Positions 35,399 through 44,605 of a DNA stretch of 64,000 bases are shown here, piece by piece. Position numbers and translations under genes: made by a program. The stretch lies in NCBI RefSeq assembly GCF_019890635.1, contig NZ_JAIOAB010000018.1, positions 48,750 to 112,749 of the forward strand, given 5' to 3'. This DNA is from Streptomyces sennicomposti (lineage in GTDB: Bacteria; Actinomycetota; Actinomycetes; Streptomycetales; Streptomycetaceae). How positions within the stretch are numbered: the first letter of the stretch is position 1; each line of letters begins with the position of its first letter. A model generated the notes under the pieces. The model was not told the DNA's origin, did no database searches, and worked only from the letters and a program-made list of their open reading frames with translations.

Positions 35399-36277
35399 TC
35401 ACCGCACGCCTCCTTGCGGACCGCCGGAGGTGCGAGCGACGAAGTCGAAGCGGTCCCTGGCGTGGAAGAGGAGGCCGATCGCGAGGGCGGCGACGGCCGC
35501 GGCGGCGGTCTGGCCGGCCGGGGTGAACGGCGGCAGCGGCGCGTCGCCGTGCCCCCTGGACTCGGCCACCGCCAGCAGCGCGACCCAGCCGCCGCCGGTC
35601 AGGGCGGGCGCGAGGACCGGCCCCAGCCGCGGGGTCAGCGCGAGCCCGGTCGCGGTGAGCGCGAGCGCGGGCAGCAGCCAGGCCAGCGCCCCCAGCCCGT
35701 AGCCGGGCAGGGCGAGGGTGGCGAGCCCGTTGATGCCGAGCCCCACGGCCAGCACGGCCACCGTCCGCACCAGCATCAGCCGGAACCCGTGCATCGGGGC
35801 GACCACCGCCATCTCGTACGTCGGGTCGAGCGCGGGCCCGTACGCCAGCGCCACCCCCGCCAGCGGCAGCAGCGGGGCCAGCGCGAGGAACAGGGTCGGC
35901 GAGTCGGCCCGGCGCAGCGCCTCGGAGGCGGCCACCGTCATGACCAGCACGGCGGTCACCGCCAGCAGCCAGGAGCGGCGCAGCACGGGCGTGGCGGCCA
36001 GCAGCCGCGCGGTGTGGTCGGCGACGCCGAACCGCAGCAGCAGCCGCTCCAGCAGGCCCGGGCGCGGCACGTCCAGCTCGGCGTCCAGCCGGGCCCACCC
36101 CGCGTCGAGGGCGGCCGGGTCGGCGAGGGCGGCCAGCCGCTCCCGGCACTCGCCGCACCCGGCGAGATGGGCGTCGGCGGACCACAGCAGCGGCGGGGCC
36201 AGCTCGCCCCGGTCGTAGGCACGCAGGTCCTCCTCGGCCAGGTGCCAGGCCCTCCGAGGGCCGGTGTCGCCGCTCAT
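35399..36277 (-). CDS. Zinc-finger membrane anti-sigma factor
   Basis: 292 aa, ATG 36277. The N-terminal zf-HC2 domain has the H-x3-C-x2-C motif (HLAGCGEC, about residues 33-40) that binds ECF sigma factors. About six hydrophobic helices follow between residues 95 and 285, so the sensor part is polytopic rather than a single helix. The ATG overlaps the sigma-factor TGA (ATGA). It should hold the sigma factor at the membrane until an unknown signal. Confidence 0.87.
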   Translation of the reverse strand: MSGDTGPRRAWHLAEEDLRAYDRGELAPPLLWSADAHLAGCGECRERLAALADPAALDAGWARLDAELDVPRPGLLERLLLRFGVADHTARLLAATPVLRRSWLLAVTAVLVMTVAASEALRRADSPTLFLALAPLLPLAGVALAYGPALDPTYEMAVVAPMHGFRLMLVRTVAVLAVGLGINGLATLALPGYGLGALAWLLPALALTATGLALTPRLGPVLAPALTGGGWVALLAVAESRGHGDAPLPPFTPAGQTAAAAVAALAIGLLFHARDRFDFVARTSGGPQGGVR

Positions 36278-36816
36278 GCCAGCGCCTCCCGCAGTTGCTT
36301 GCGGGCGCGCATGGCCCGCGTCTTGACCGTGCCGGGCGGAATGCCGAGCAGGACGGCCGCCTCCCGGGTCGTGAGCCCGTCGATCACCGTGGCCTGGAGC
36401 ACCGCCCGCAGCTCCGGCGAGAGCCGGATGAGGGCGCCCGCGAGGTCGCCGTGCTCGACGCCCGCCAGCACGCGTTCCTCGGCGGAGGCCTCGTCGCGGT
36501 GGCGCAGCCGGGCGAGCGCCTGGCGCAGCCGGCCGCGCGCGCCGTCACCGCGCAGCGCGTCGATCAGCCGGCGCGCGCCGATCCGCCACAGCCAGCCGGC
36601 CACGTCGCCGTCCTCGCGGTAGACGGCCTTGCCGCGCCAGACGGCGAGGAAGGTCTCCTGGACGACGTCGTCGACCGTCGCCGGGTCGGCGCACCGGCCG
36701 CGCAGCCGCGCGGCCAGCCACGGCGCGTACCGCCGGTACAGCTCCTCGAAGGCACGCCGGTCGCGCTCCGCGGCGATGCGCCGCAGCAGCTCCCCGTCGC
36801 TTCTGGTTCCGCTCAC
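36274..36816 (-). CDS. ECF RNA polymerase sigma factor
   Basis: 180 aa, GTG 36816 after GAGGAGA. Sigma region 2 (about 18-85) contains FEELYRRYAPWLAARLRGRC and VDDVVQETFLAVWRG. Region 4 (about 120-175) contains LSPELRAVLQATVIDGLTTREAAVLLGIPPGTVKTRAMRARKQL. The gene is coupled to its anti-sigma factor and upstream of an ABC exporter. The regulon likely includes this operon. Subgroup is not assignable by eye. Confidence 0.93.
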   Translation of the reverse strand: MSGTRSDGELLRRIAAERDRRAFEELYRRYAPWLAARLRGRCADPATVDDVVQETFLAVWRGKAVYREDGDVAGWLWRIGARRLIDALRGDGARGRLRQALARLRHRDEASAEERVLAGVEHGDLAGALIRLSPELRAVLQATVIDGLTTREAAVLLGIPPGTVKTRAMRARKQLREALA

Positions 36817-37212
36817 ATCTCCTCATCGGCCGAGCCCGCCCCTCCGGTTCACGGCCTGGACCACGGAACGCCGCTGGTCCGCATGATCGACCGGCCCGCT
36901 TTCCGTGACGCCCCCCATAGGAGCCGGATCACGTTCTACCGCGGGTCGTAGGGCCGGACCGGCATCAGCAACGGGCAGACCCGAGATCGGCACGACCCGG
37001 ACTCCGTAGCGGGGTAGTACGTCACACCTTTGCGCCCCGTCCGGTGCGCCGCTAACCATGGCTGTCGTTGCTCCGAGCCACGGCACGGGCCCCGCGGATC
37101 ACACCGCGGCCCACCGGCTCGGGAACCAGCGCGGGGCACCGCCGCCCCGACGCCGGCCTCGGACCACGACCGCCGGCGCCACGACGACGATCCCCACCGG
37201 AGTGTTCCCCTC
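36817..37212. other. Divergent intergenic region and leader of the secreted SLT gene
   Basis: 396 bp between the sigma-factor start and the SLT gene. About 180 nt before ATG 37213 are GC-rich with several possible stems and could form a long structured leader. I compared it with the c-di-AMP (ydaO) riboswitch because Streptomyces cell-wall hydrolase genes often carry one, but the GGGGACCC and GGGGTGAA landmarks are missing. Confidence 0.4.
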
Positions 37213-37725
37213 ATGATCGCCACCCGTACCAGCCGTACCGCCCGCCTGCGCACCCTCGCCGTCACCGGCCTCGCCACCACGGGCGCCGCGGCCGCCGCCA
37301 TCACCCTGATGCCCACCACCGCGCAGGCCGCCGAGCCCGCCCGGGCCGCCACCGTGGCCTCGGCCGCCCACGACGGCCACACCGCCACCGGCAAGAAGGG
37401 CTACGCCGACAACCTCGACGGCTGGATCAAGCAGTCCCTGGCCGTCATGAAGGACAAGGGCATCCCCGGCAGCTACGAGGGCCTGCACCGCAACATCATG
37501 CGTGAGTCCTCCGGCAACCCGAACGCCCAGAACAACTGGGACGTCAACGCCCAGAAGGGCATCCCGTCCAAGGGCCTGCTCCAGGTGATCCAGCCCACCT
37601 TCAACGCGTACCACGTGCCGGGCACCTCCCAGAACATCACCGACCCGGTCGCCAACATCACCGCCGCGGCCAACTACGCCGCCCACCGCTACGGCTCCAT
37701 CGACAACGTGAACTCCGCGTACTGA
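37213..37725 (+). CDS. Secreted lytic-transglycosylase-like (SLT) protein
   Basis: 170 aa, ATG 37213. A signal peptide (about 1-40: ARLRTLAVTGLATTGAAAAAITLM...AQAAE) is followed by an SLT/lysozyme-like domain. It contains the catalytic-type Glu in NIMRESSGNPNAQNNWD, then GIPSKGLLQVIQPTFNAYHVPG and ITAAANYAAHRYGSIDNV. It should cleave peptidoglycan glycan strands outside the cell. It resembles short single-domain SLT proteins of Streptomyces linked to germination and growth. Confidence 0.88.
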   Translation: MIATRTSRTARLRTLAVTGLATTGAAAAAITLMPTTAQAAEPARAATVASAAHDGHTATGKKGYADNLDGWIKQSLAVMKDKGIPGSYEGLHRNIMRESSGNPNAQNNWDVNAQKGIPSKGLLQVIQPTFNAYHVPGTSQNITDPVANITAAANYAAHRYGSIDNVNSAY

Positions 37726-37735
37726 CGGATCACCG

Positions 37736-37910
37736 TGAGCCCTGAGCCCTGAGCCCTGAGCCGGGACCGGGGTCGGGGCTCAGGGCTGCGGTCGGGACAC
37801 AGGGCCGGGGGCCGGGCTCGGGACCGAGGCTCGGGACCGAGGCTCGGGACCGGGGCTCAGGGCCGGGGCTCGGGACCGGGGCTCAGGGCCGGGGCCGAGG
37901 CTCAAGGCCG
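37736..37910. repeat. Degenerate repeats of CTCGGGACCGGGG / GAGCCCT type
   Basis: After the SLT stop there are four GAGCCCT units in tandem (about 37738-37760), then alternating GGCTCGGGACC and GGGGCTCAGGGCC units to 37910. The remaining gap to ppk (to 38288) shows no gene that I can support. Confidence 0.75.
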
Positions 37911-38288
37911 GGCGACCGGGTCCGGAGGTCAGCCGCGGCCCGAGCGCCCGTGTCCGCCCCCGGCGTGCCGGGCCACGGCCGGGCGCCGAAAGTCCGTACC
38001 CGGCGGGCTACGGCACGCGACCGGGCGGACGGGCGACCGGCCGGACGGGCCGGGAAGCCCCGCCCCGAACGGCCACCGCCCGGCCACCGCCCGCCGGAAC
38101 CCGCAGGCCGCACCCCGCTATCCCGCACGTCATGTCGCCGTAACCGGTGATTCAGACTGGCTTGCGACGCTCACTCAATGAAGCCCGCCGTGCCCGAGCC
38201 CCCGCCGCCCCCGAAGGGGCCCGCCGCCGCGCTCCCGCCCGCGCTTTCCGACGCGCCTGGATCCGTCCCGGCGCGGAAGAATGGATTC

Positions 38289-40535
38289 ATGAGCCAGTCA
38301 GACGCCCAGGCAGCACAGGTCCAGCCGGTCCAGCCGGTCCAGCCCTCCGTGGGCGCGATCGCCGCCCACCGCCCGCACACCGTGGCGGCGGCGGTCTCCG
38401 ATCTGGACCCCGACATCGACGCCGACCTCGACGGCTACGACGGGTCGGCGGACGACGCCGACACGCTGCCGCAGGGCCGCTTCCTCGACCGCGAACGCAG
38501 CTGGCTCGCCTTCAACGAGCGGGTCCTCGAACTCGCCGAGGACCCGAACACCCCCCTGCTGGAGCGGGCGAACTTCCTCGCCATCTTCGCCAGCAACCTG
38601 GACGAGTTCTTCATGGTCCGGGTGGCCGGCCTCAAGCGCCGTATCGCCACCGGCGTGGCCACCCGCTCCGCCTCCGGGCTCCAGCCCCGCGAGGTGCTGG
38701 AGATGATCTGGGCGCGCTCGCGCGAGCTGATGGCCCGGCACGCCGCCTGCTACCACGAGGACGTCGCCCCCGCCCTCGCGGAGGAGGGCATCCACCTGGT
38801 GCGCTGGAGCGAGCTGACGGACAAGGAGCAGGCCCGCCTGTTCACCCTGTTCCGCCAGCGCATCTTCCCCGTGCTGACCCCCCTCGCCGTCGACCCCGCG
38901 CACCCCTTCCCGTACATCTCCGGCCTCTCGCTCAACCTGGCCGTCGTGGTGCGCAACCCGGTCACCGGCCACCGCCACTTCGCCCGCGTCAAGGTCCCCC
39001 CGCTGCTCAACCGCTTCCTGGAGAGCTCCCCCGGCCGCTACGTCCCCCTCGAGGACGTCATCGCGGCCCACCTGGAGGAGCTGTTCCCGGGCATGGAGGT
39101 CCTGGAGCACCACACCTTCCGCCTCACCCGCAACGAGGACCTGGAGGTCGAGGAGGACGACGCCGAGAACCTCCTCCAGGCCCTGGAGAAGGAGCTGATG
39201 CGGCGCCGCTTCGGGCCCCCGGTGCGCCTGGAGGTGGAGGAGTCCATCGACCGCGAGGTCCTGGACCTCCTCGTGCGCGAGCTGAAGATCTCCGAGGCCG
39301 AGGTCTACCCGCTGCCCGGCCCCCTCGACCTCACCGGCCTGTTCCGCATCCACAGCCTGGACCGGCCCGAGCTGAAGTACCCGAAGTTCGTCGCCGGCAC
39401 CCACCGCGACCTCGCCGAGGTCGAGTCGGCCTCCCCGCCCGACATCTTCGCCGCGCTGCGCAGCCGCGACGTGCTGCTGCACCACCCCTACGACTCGTTC
39501 TCCACCTCCGTGCAGGCGTTCCTGGAGCAGGCCGCCGCCGACCCCGACGTCCTCGCCATCAAGCAGACCCTGTACCGGACCTCGGGCGACTCCCCGATCG
39601 TCGACGCGCTCATAGACGCCGCCGAGTCCGGCAAGCAGGTCCTCGTCCTGGTCGAGATCAAGGCCCGCTTCGACGAGCACGCCAACATCAAGTGGGCGCG
39701 CAAACTGGAGGAGGCCGGCTGCCACGTCGTGTACGGCCTCGTCGGCCTGAAGACGCACTGCAAGCTGTCCCTGGTGGTCCGCCAGGAGGGCGACGACACG
39801 CTGCGCCGCTACAGCCACGTCGGCACCGGCAACTACCACCCCAAGACCGCCCGCCTCTACGAGGACCTCGGCCTGCTCACCGCCGACCCCCAGGTCGGCG
39901 CGGACCTCTCCGACCTCTTCAACCGCCTCTCCGGCTACTCCCGCCGCGAGACCTACCGCCGGCTGCTGGTCGCCCCCAAGTCCCTGCGCGACGGCCTGAT
40001 CTCCCGCATCAACAAGGAGATCCAGCACCACCGGGCCGGCCGCCCCGCGTTCATCCGCATCAAGGTCAACTCCATGGTGGACGAGGCGGTCGTCGACGCG
40101 CTGTACGGCGCCTCGCAGGCCGGCGTCCCCGTCGACGTGTGGGTGCGCGGCATCTGCGCGCTGCGCCCGGGCGTCCCCGGCCTGTCGGAGAACATCCGCG
40201 TCCGCTCCATCCTCGGCCGCTTCCTGGAGCACTCCCGCGTCTTCGCCTTCGGCGCCGGCGGCGAACCCGAGGTGTGGATCGGCAGCGCCGACATGATGCA
40301 CCGCAACCTCGACCGGCGGATCGAGGCCCTGGTCCGGGTCACCGACCCCGGCCACCGGGCCACGCTCAACCGGCTGCTGGAGACCGGGATGTCCGACACC
40401 ACCGCCTCCTGGCACCTCGGCCCGGACGGCGAGTGGACCCGGCACGCGACGGACCCGGACGGCCAGCCCCTGCGCAACATCCAGGAGATGCTCATAGACG
40501 CCCGGAGGCGCCGGCGTGGCACAGCGACACCTTGA
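38289..40535 (+). CDS. ppk: Polyphosphate kinase
   Basis: 748 aa from ATG 38289, preceded by GGAAGA. An in-frame ATG at 38178 would give 785 aa, and the extra 37 codons are Pro-rich with weak third-position bias near their end. PPK1 reversibly makes polyphosphate from ATP. Visible motifs: [19 protein letters not shown] at the start of the N domain, the catalytic-core HHPYDSF and IKQTLYRTS, the phospho-histidine region [22 protein letters not shown], and [17 protein letters not shown]. The downstream CHAD gene overlaps it. Confidence 0.93.
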   Translation: MSQSDAQAAQVQPVQPVQPSVGAIAAHRPHTVAAAVSDLDPDIDADLDGYDGSADDADTLPQGRFLDRERSWLAFNERVLELAEDPNTPLLERANFLAIFASNLDEFFMVRVAGLKRRIATGVATRSASGLQPREVLEMIWARSRELMARHAACYHEDVAPALAEEGIHLVRWSELTDKEQARLFTLFRQRIFPVLTPLAVDPAHPFPYISGLSLNLAVVVRNPVTGHRHFARVKVPPLLNRFLESSPGRYVPLEDVIAAHLEELFPGMEVLEHHTFRLTRNEDLEVEEDDAENLLQALEKELMRRRFGPPVRLEVEESIDREVLDLLVRELKISEAEVYPLPGPLDLTGLFRIHSLDRPELKYPKFVAGTHRDLAEVESASPPDIFAALRSRDVLLHHPYDSFSTSVQAFLEQAAADPDVLAIKQTLYRTSGDSPIVDALIDAAESGKQVLVLVEIKARFDEHANIKWARKLEEAGCHVVYGLVGLKTHCKLSLVVRQEGDDTLRRYSHVGTGNYHPKTARLYEDLGLLTADPQVGADLSDLFNRLSGYSRRETYRRLLVAPKSLRDGLISRINKEIQHHRAGRPAFIRIKVNSMVDEAVVDALYGASQAGVPVDVWVRGICALRPGVPGLSENIRVRSILGRFLEHSRVFAFGAGGEPEVWIGSADMMHRNLDRRIEALVRVTDPGHRATLNRLLETGMSDTTASWHLGPDGEWTRHATDPDGQPLRNIQEMLIDARRRRRGTATP

Positions 40536-41772
40536 CCCGACGGACCCCACGGCCGCCGCAGCGCCCGTGCCCGCCGACGCCCTCGCGGCGTATCTCCGCA
40601 GCCAGGCGACGGAGTTCCTGCGCGCCCTGCGGCAGCACCAGGAGACCGGCGCCGGCGCGGCGGGCGGCCCGGCCGAGTCCGTCGACGCGGCGCGCGCCCT
40701 GCGCCGCTCGGCCCGCCGCATCAGCGGCAGCCTGCACACCTTCCGCCCGCTGCTGGACGAGACCTGGGCGGAGGAACTCCGCCCCGAACTCGCCTGGCTG
40801 TCCGGCACGCTGGCGCTGGAACACGCCTGCCAGTCCCGCCTGGACCGCCTGCTCCAGGCCCTGAACCGCCTCTCCCCCCGGACCGAGCCCCCCACGGACA
40901 CTCTGGTCGACGTGGCCGCGGGCAGCCGTGCGGACCTCGCCGCGGGCAGTCGTGCGGACCTCGCCGCGGGCAGTCGTGCGGACCTAGCTGCGGGCAGTCG
41001 TGCCGCTGGGGCGGCACGGGTGGGCGCAACGGCACCCGCGCCCGCGGCACCCGCCACCGCGGCACCCGCCACAGCGGCCCCCCGCACCGTCCCCCACCCC
41101 GCCCCTCCGGCCAGGAGCCCCGCACCGCCGGAGGCGCGCGGCAACCTCACCGTCGGCGCCGCCAAAGCCGGCGCCCTCCTCGACCGCCAGCTCACCCTCG
41201 CCCGCACCCGGGCCCACTCCACCGCCCTCCAGGCCCTCGGCTCCGCCCGCTTCCACGCGGTCGCCGACAAGGTCGCCGTACTCGCCAGCGACGTCCCCCT
41301 CGCCCCCGCCGCGCAGACCGCGGACCTGCGCCCGCTGGCCGCCGCGGCCGAGGAACGCCTGACCGACGCCGTCGCCGCGCTCCCGCTGGTCACCGCGGGC
41401 CATCCGTACAACGCGGAGGCGCTGGTCCACGGCCTGTCCCCGGACCCGGCCCCGCACCCGCAGGACGCCCCCTGGCACCAGGTCCGCCTGCTGCTGCGCC
41501 TGCACCGCTACGCCTGCGAGGCGCTGCGCGGCGGCGAGGACCCCGGCACTCCGGTGGACGCACGCCTGCTGACGGCCGGTCAGGCGCTGAACCGCCACCG
41601 GGAGGCCTCCGAGGCGGCGGCGGCCGCGGCCGCGGCGGCCCGCACCCCGCGCATCGCCCCGGCGACGGCGTACGCGCTCGGCGTGCTCCACGCCGACCAG
41701 CGGCACGAGGTGGAGGCGGCGCGGTTCGCCTTCCAGCAGTGCTGGCAGCAGCGGACGGTGACCGCCGGCTGA
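40516..41772 (+). CDS. CHAD-domain polyphosphate-associated protein
   Basis: 418 aa, GTG 40516, overlapping the ppk end by 20 bp. The CHAD helical domain is split: residues 10-120 ([15 protein letters not shown]...[23 protein letters not shown], with the conserved basic helix) and about 210-345 (...[18 protein letters not shown]). Between them, residues 134-205 are a low-complexity linker containing four [12 protein letters not shown] units and Ala/Pro/Thr repeats derived from a DNA repeat. CHAD domains bind polyphosphate and sit next to polyphosphate enzymes. Confidence 0.9.
   Translation: MAQRHLDPTDPTAAAAPVPADALAAYLRSQATEFLRALRQHQETGAGAAGGPAESVDAARALRRSARRISGSLHTFRPLLDETWAEELRPELAWLSGTLALEHACQSRLDRLLQALNRLSPRTEPPTDTLVDVAAGSRADLAAGSRADLAAGSRADLAAGSRAAGAARVGATAPAPAAPATAAPATAAPRTVPHPAPPARSPAPPEARGNLTVGAAKAGALLDRQLTLARTRAHSTALQALGSARFHAVADKVAVLASDVPLAPAAQTADLRPLAAAAEERLTDAVAALPLVTAGHPYNAEALVHGLSPDPAPHPQDAPWHQVRLLLRLHRYACEALRGGEDPGTPVDARLLTAGQALNRHREASEAAAAAAAAARTPRIAPATAYALGVLHADQRHEVEAARFAFQQCWQQRTVTAG
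40915..41036 (+). repeat. 24-bp tandem repeats plus palindromic REP-like element inside the CHAD gene
   Basis: Three 24-bp units (40915, 40939, 40963; GCCGCGGGCAGYCGTGCGGA core) run into a 52-bp element (40985-41036) containing the palindrome GTGCCGC-TGGG-GCGGCAC (41000-41017). The same 52-bp element occurs at 52169-52220 with 48 of 52 matches, there in intergenic DNA. Confidence 0.85.
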
Positions 41773-41894
41773 GCCGCACCGCCGTTCCTCCCGGCCGCCG
41801 CCTCGTTCAAGCCACCGAACCTCACGCACGCCCCGAACGCCTCCCAGGAGCCCGCCCCCCTCCCCTCCGCCCTCGAACACCCCCCGAACGCCCC

Positions 41895-42101
41895 TCAGCC
41901 GCCCTGGAGATGCCCCTCCGCGTCCGTGCGCGCCAGGCTCCGCGCCCGGCGTGCGGGGCCGCGCCAGCCGCAGCTGCACCGGGCCACGCAGAAGCGGCCC
42001 TGCTCGGCGGTCGTCGTGCGATGGTCGGGGCGCCCCTCGTCCGCAGAGGCGTCCCGCTGGTCCTGACCCGGGCCGTGCCCTTCCCGCTGTGCCACGTCCA
42101 C
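41895..42101 (-). CDS. Small Cys-containing hypothetical protein
   Basis: 68 aa from GTG 42101; GTG 42104 is equally possible. Acidic/basic N-terminus, then a C-terminal block RFCVARCSCGWRGPARRARSLARTDAEGHL with three Cys in C-x3-C-x-C spacing. This ending is conserved in small Streptomyces proteins I have seen, which supports a real gene. It may bind metal or nucleic acid; function is unknown. It faces the CHAD gene. Confidence 0.65.
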   Translation of the reverse strand: MDVAQREGHGPGQDQRDASADEGRPDHRTTTAEQGRFCVARCSCGWRGPARRARSLARTDAEGHLQGG

Positions 42102-42205
42102 CACGCTACCCAGCCCGGGTGAACGGCCGGTCGCGGTTCGCCATGGCGGCCGTCCCGGCGTGACGGGGCTCCCCACTCGTCGTTATCCGGACGAGGAGGG
42201 GGCCC

Positions 42206-43078
42206 GTGACGGACGTACCGGCTGGGGGTAGGCAGGCGATGGCCAAGCGGCAGCGACGGCTGAGGGACGGCGCGGTGTTCGCGGCGGGGCTGCTGCTCTG
42301 CGCGGGCGTCTCGGGATGCGCCGGCGTGGGCGCGGCCTCCGAGGACTCCCGCCCCGCCGACGACCCGGTGCGCACCCTGCGCCAGGCCCCCGAGGCCCTG
42401 CTGACGGCGGGGAGTTCACAGGCGCGCACGGCGATGGAGATGGCCACGGGCGGGACCCGGGTGACGATCCGCGGCGAGGGCGCCTACGACTTCCGGCACC
42501 AGCTCGGGCAGCTCACCGTGGTGCTGCCGGCCGACCCGACGGGCGCCGCCGAGCATGTGCCGATCGTGGAACTCCTCGCGCCGGGCGCCCTGTTCATGAA
42601 GAACCGGGGCGCGGGCGTGCCCGCCGACAAGTGGGTGCGGGTGGCGACGGCGACGCTGAGCGACGGCAATCTCGTCACCGGCGGCGCCACCGACCCGTAC
42701 CTCGCGGCCGGGGTGCTGCGCGGGACGCGCGAGGCGGCGTACCTGGGGCGGACCGAGGTGGCGGGGGTGGCGGTGCGGCACTTCAAGGGGACCGCGGACC
42801 TGGCGCTGGCGGCGCGCGGCGCGTCGGGGGCCGAGCGGGCGGCGCTGCGGGCGGCGGCGAAAGGGTTCGCCACGGACGAGGTGCCGTTCGAGGTCTACCT
42901 GGACGACCAGGGCCGCGTCCGCAAGCTCCGGCAGAGCTTCTCCTTCGTCAACGGCCGCAGCCGGGGCCCGGTGGCGGTGGACTCCACGACGCTGCTGTTC
43001 GCGTTCGGCACCCCGGTCACCGTGACCCTGCCGCGCGCCCACGACATCTACACGGGCCGTATCGCCGAGGCGAACTAG
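42206..43078 (+). CDS. Lipoprotein (LprG/LppX-like barrel possible)
   Basis: 290 aa, GTG 42206 after AGGAGG with good spacing. The signal sequence ends in a lipobox (LLLCAGVSGC), so the mature protein is lipid-anchored outside the membrane. The remaining 250 residues are beta-rich (TRVTIRGEGAYDFRHQLGQLTVVLP...FEVYLDDQGRVRKLRQSFSF), the pattern of LppX/LprG-type lipid-binding lipoproteins. Ligand is unknown. Confidence 0.82.
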   Translation: MTDVPAGGRQAMAKRQRRLRDGAVFAAGLLLCAGVSGCAGVGAASEDSRPADDPVRTLRQAPEALLTAGSSQARTAMEMATGGTRVTIRGEGAYDFRHQLGQLTVVLPADPTGAAEHVPIVELLAPGALFMKNRGAGVPADKWVRVATATLSDGNLVTGGATDPYLAAGVLRGTREAAYLGRTEVAGVAVRHFKGTADLALAARGASGAERAALRAAAKGFATDEVPFEVYLDDQGRVRKLRQSFSFVNGRSRGPVAVDSTTLLFAFGTPVTVTLPRAHDIYTGRIAEAN

Positions 43079-43147
43079 CCCTTCCGTGCCATGCGCACGG
43101 CATACCCCGCTCCCTACTCTGGTCCTGTCAGTGACGGCGGAGAAGAG

Positions 43148-43327
43148 GTGACGCGCGTGGCTCCGGTCGGCGGTACGGCAGTTCAGGACCACGTGGCCCT
43201 CGCCGAGATCGAACTGTGCGGGGAGCTGATCATCGCGGCCTCGGCGGCCCGGGGGCGGCTCAGCCTGGAGTGCATCGACGAGGTGCTCAGGGTGACCGAG
43301 GAGCGACGGACCGACACCGGCCGGTGA
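43148..43327 (+). CDS. Small hypothetical protein next to CsoR
   Basis: 59 aa from GTG 43148 with a GGAGAAGAG site; GTG 43157 is also possible. Helical: DHVALAEIELCGELIIAASAARGRLSLECIDEVLRVTEE with two Cys. Proteins of this form recur between the lipoprotein gene and csoR in Streptomyces. Function is unknown. Confidence 0.7.
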   Translation: MTRVAPVGGTAVQDHVALAEIELCGELIIAASAARGRLSLECIDEVLRVTEERRTDTGR

Positions 43328-43426
43328 GCCGCGCGTGACGGCCCGATGCCGGTCCGTGACCCCCGGCCCGGCGACCGGAGCACTGTGGCGCACGTCACCG
43401 TGGCCCACGTCACCGCGTCGCGCACG

Positions 43427-43774
43427 TCACGTCCGCAGCAGCCGGCCGATCGCCTTCGTGGCCTCCTCGACCTTGGCGTCGATCTCGGCGCCGCCCTTGA
43501 CGGCCGCGTCGGCGACGCAGTGCCGCAGGTGCTCCTCCAGCAGTTGCAGGGCGAAGGACTGCAGGGCCTTGGTGGAGGCGGAGACCTGGGTGAGTATGTC
43601 GATGCAGTAGGTGTCCTCGTCGACCATCCGCTGCAGGCCGCGGATCTGGCCCTCGATGCGGCGCAGCCGCTTGAGGTGCTCGTCCTTCTGCTTGTGGTAG
43701 CCGTAGGTGGCGTGCTCGTGCCCGCCCTGTTCGCTCTCGCAGGGCGCCGTCGCGCCGGCCTCGGTGGTCGTCAT
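43427..43774 (-). CDS. csoR: CsoR, copper-sensing repressor
   Basis: 115 aa from ATG 43774. All-helical CsoR/RcnR fold. The Cu(I) ligands Cys57, His82 and Cys86 keep the spacing of S. lividans CsoR (25 and 4 residues). The conserved stretch HLKRLRRIEGQIRGLQRMVDED is the DNA-contact helix. It represses copper efflux genes and itself until Cu(I) binds. ATACCCC/GGGGTAT elements lie upstream of its start. Confidence 0.93.
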   Translation of the reverse strand: MTTTEAGATAPCESEQGGHEHATYGYHKQKDEHLKRLRRIEGQIRGLQRMVDEDTYCIDILTQVSASTKALQSFALQLLEEHLRHCVADAAVKGGAEIDAKVEEATKAIGRLLRT

Positions 43775-43806
43775 CGCGTCCTCCTGCTGGAACAGAATGG
43801 GCAGAC

Positions 43807-43847
43807 ATACCCCTGCCCGGTATATCGTAACGAACTTTCCGGGGTAT
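43807..43847 (-). promoter_or_regulatory. Predicted CsoR operator region
   Basis: ATACCCC (43807-43813) and its exact complement GGGGTAT (43841-43847) are separated by 27 nt, about 30-70 bp upstream of the csoR start. G/C-tract dyads flanked by A/T are typical CsoR sites, so this is probably the autoregulatory region. Confidence 0.55.
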
Positions 43848-43977
43848 CGGAGCCTTGGTCCGCCCCCGTGCCGACCACTGTGCCTGATGGGCGACACTGG
43901 GGACGGCCCCTTAGCCGTGGCCGGATGATGCGCTTAGCATCACCCTGACCGAAACCGAAGCACCCCGAGGACCACAC

Positions 43978-44598
43978 GTGCGCTTTCGTCTGACCCCCAG
44001 GGAGACGAGCTTCTACGACATGTTCGCCGCGTCCGCGGACAACATCGTCACGGGCTCCAAGCTCCTGATGGAACTGCTCGGGGCGGACTCCTCCGCCCGG
44101 GGCGAGATCGCAGAGCGCATGCGGGCCGCGGAACACGCGGGCGACGACGCCACCCACGCGATCTTCCACCAGCTGAACTCGTCCTTCATCACGCCCTTCG
44201 ACCGCGAGGACATCTACTCCCTCGCCTCGTCCCTCGACGACATCATGGACTTCATGGAGGAGGCCGTCGACCTGGTCGTCCTCTACAACGTCGAGGAACT
44301 GCCCAAGGGCGTCGAGCAGCAGATCGAGGTGCTGGCGCGGGCCGCGGAACTCACCGCGGAGGCCATGCCGCACCTGCGGACCATGGACAACCTCACCGAG
44401 TACTGGATCGAGGTCAACCGGCTGGAGAACCAGGCGGACCAGATCCACCGCAAGCTCCTCGCGCACCTGTTCAACGGCAAGTACGACGCGATCGAGGTGC
44501 TGAAGCTCAAGCAGATCGTGGACGTACTGGAAGAGGCGGCGGACGCCTTCGAGCACGTGGCGAACACGGTGGAGACCATCGCGGTCAAGGAGTCCTGA
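43978..44598 (+). CDS. DUF47 (PhoU-like) protein, partner of Pit
   Basis: 206 aa, GTG 43978. Three-helix-repeat PhoU-like family (DUF47): FRLTPRETSFYDMFAASADNIVTGSKLLMELL at the N-terminus and repeated ExxxD motifs (AEHAGDDATHAIF, FDREDIYSLASSLDDIMDFMEEAV), likely metal-binding. DUF47 proteins are encoded with Pit phosphate transporters and modulate them. It is 7 bp upstream of the pit gene, in one operon. Confidence 0.92.
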   Translation: MRFRLTPRETSFYDMFAASADNIVTGSKLLMELLGADSSARGEIAERMRAAEHAGDDATHAIFHQLNSSFITPFDREDIYSLASSLDDIMDFMEEAVDLVVLYNVEELPKGVEQQIEVLARAAELTAEAMPHLRTMDNLTEYWIEVNRLENQADQIHRKLLAHLFNGKYDAIEVLKLKQIVDVLEEAADAFEHVANTVETIAVKES

Positions 44599-44605
44599 GG
44601 CGTCC

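Noticed and set aside
36960..37212. Possible c-di-AMP (ydaO) riboswitch before the SLT gene
   Set aside because: Context fits and GCTAACC occurs at about 37053, but the conserved GGGGACCC and GGGGTGAA blocks are absent.
38178..38288. Upstream ATG start for ppk at 38178
   Set aside because: No ribosome binding site and poor third-position bias in the last codons before 38289. It is kept as an alternative in the ppk entry.
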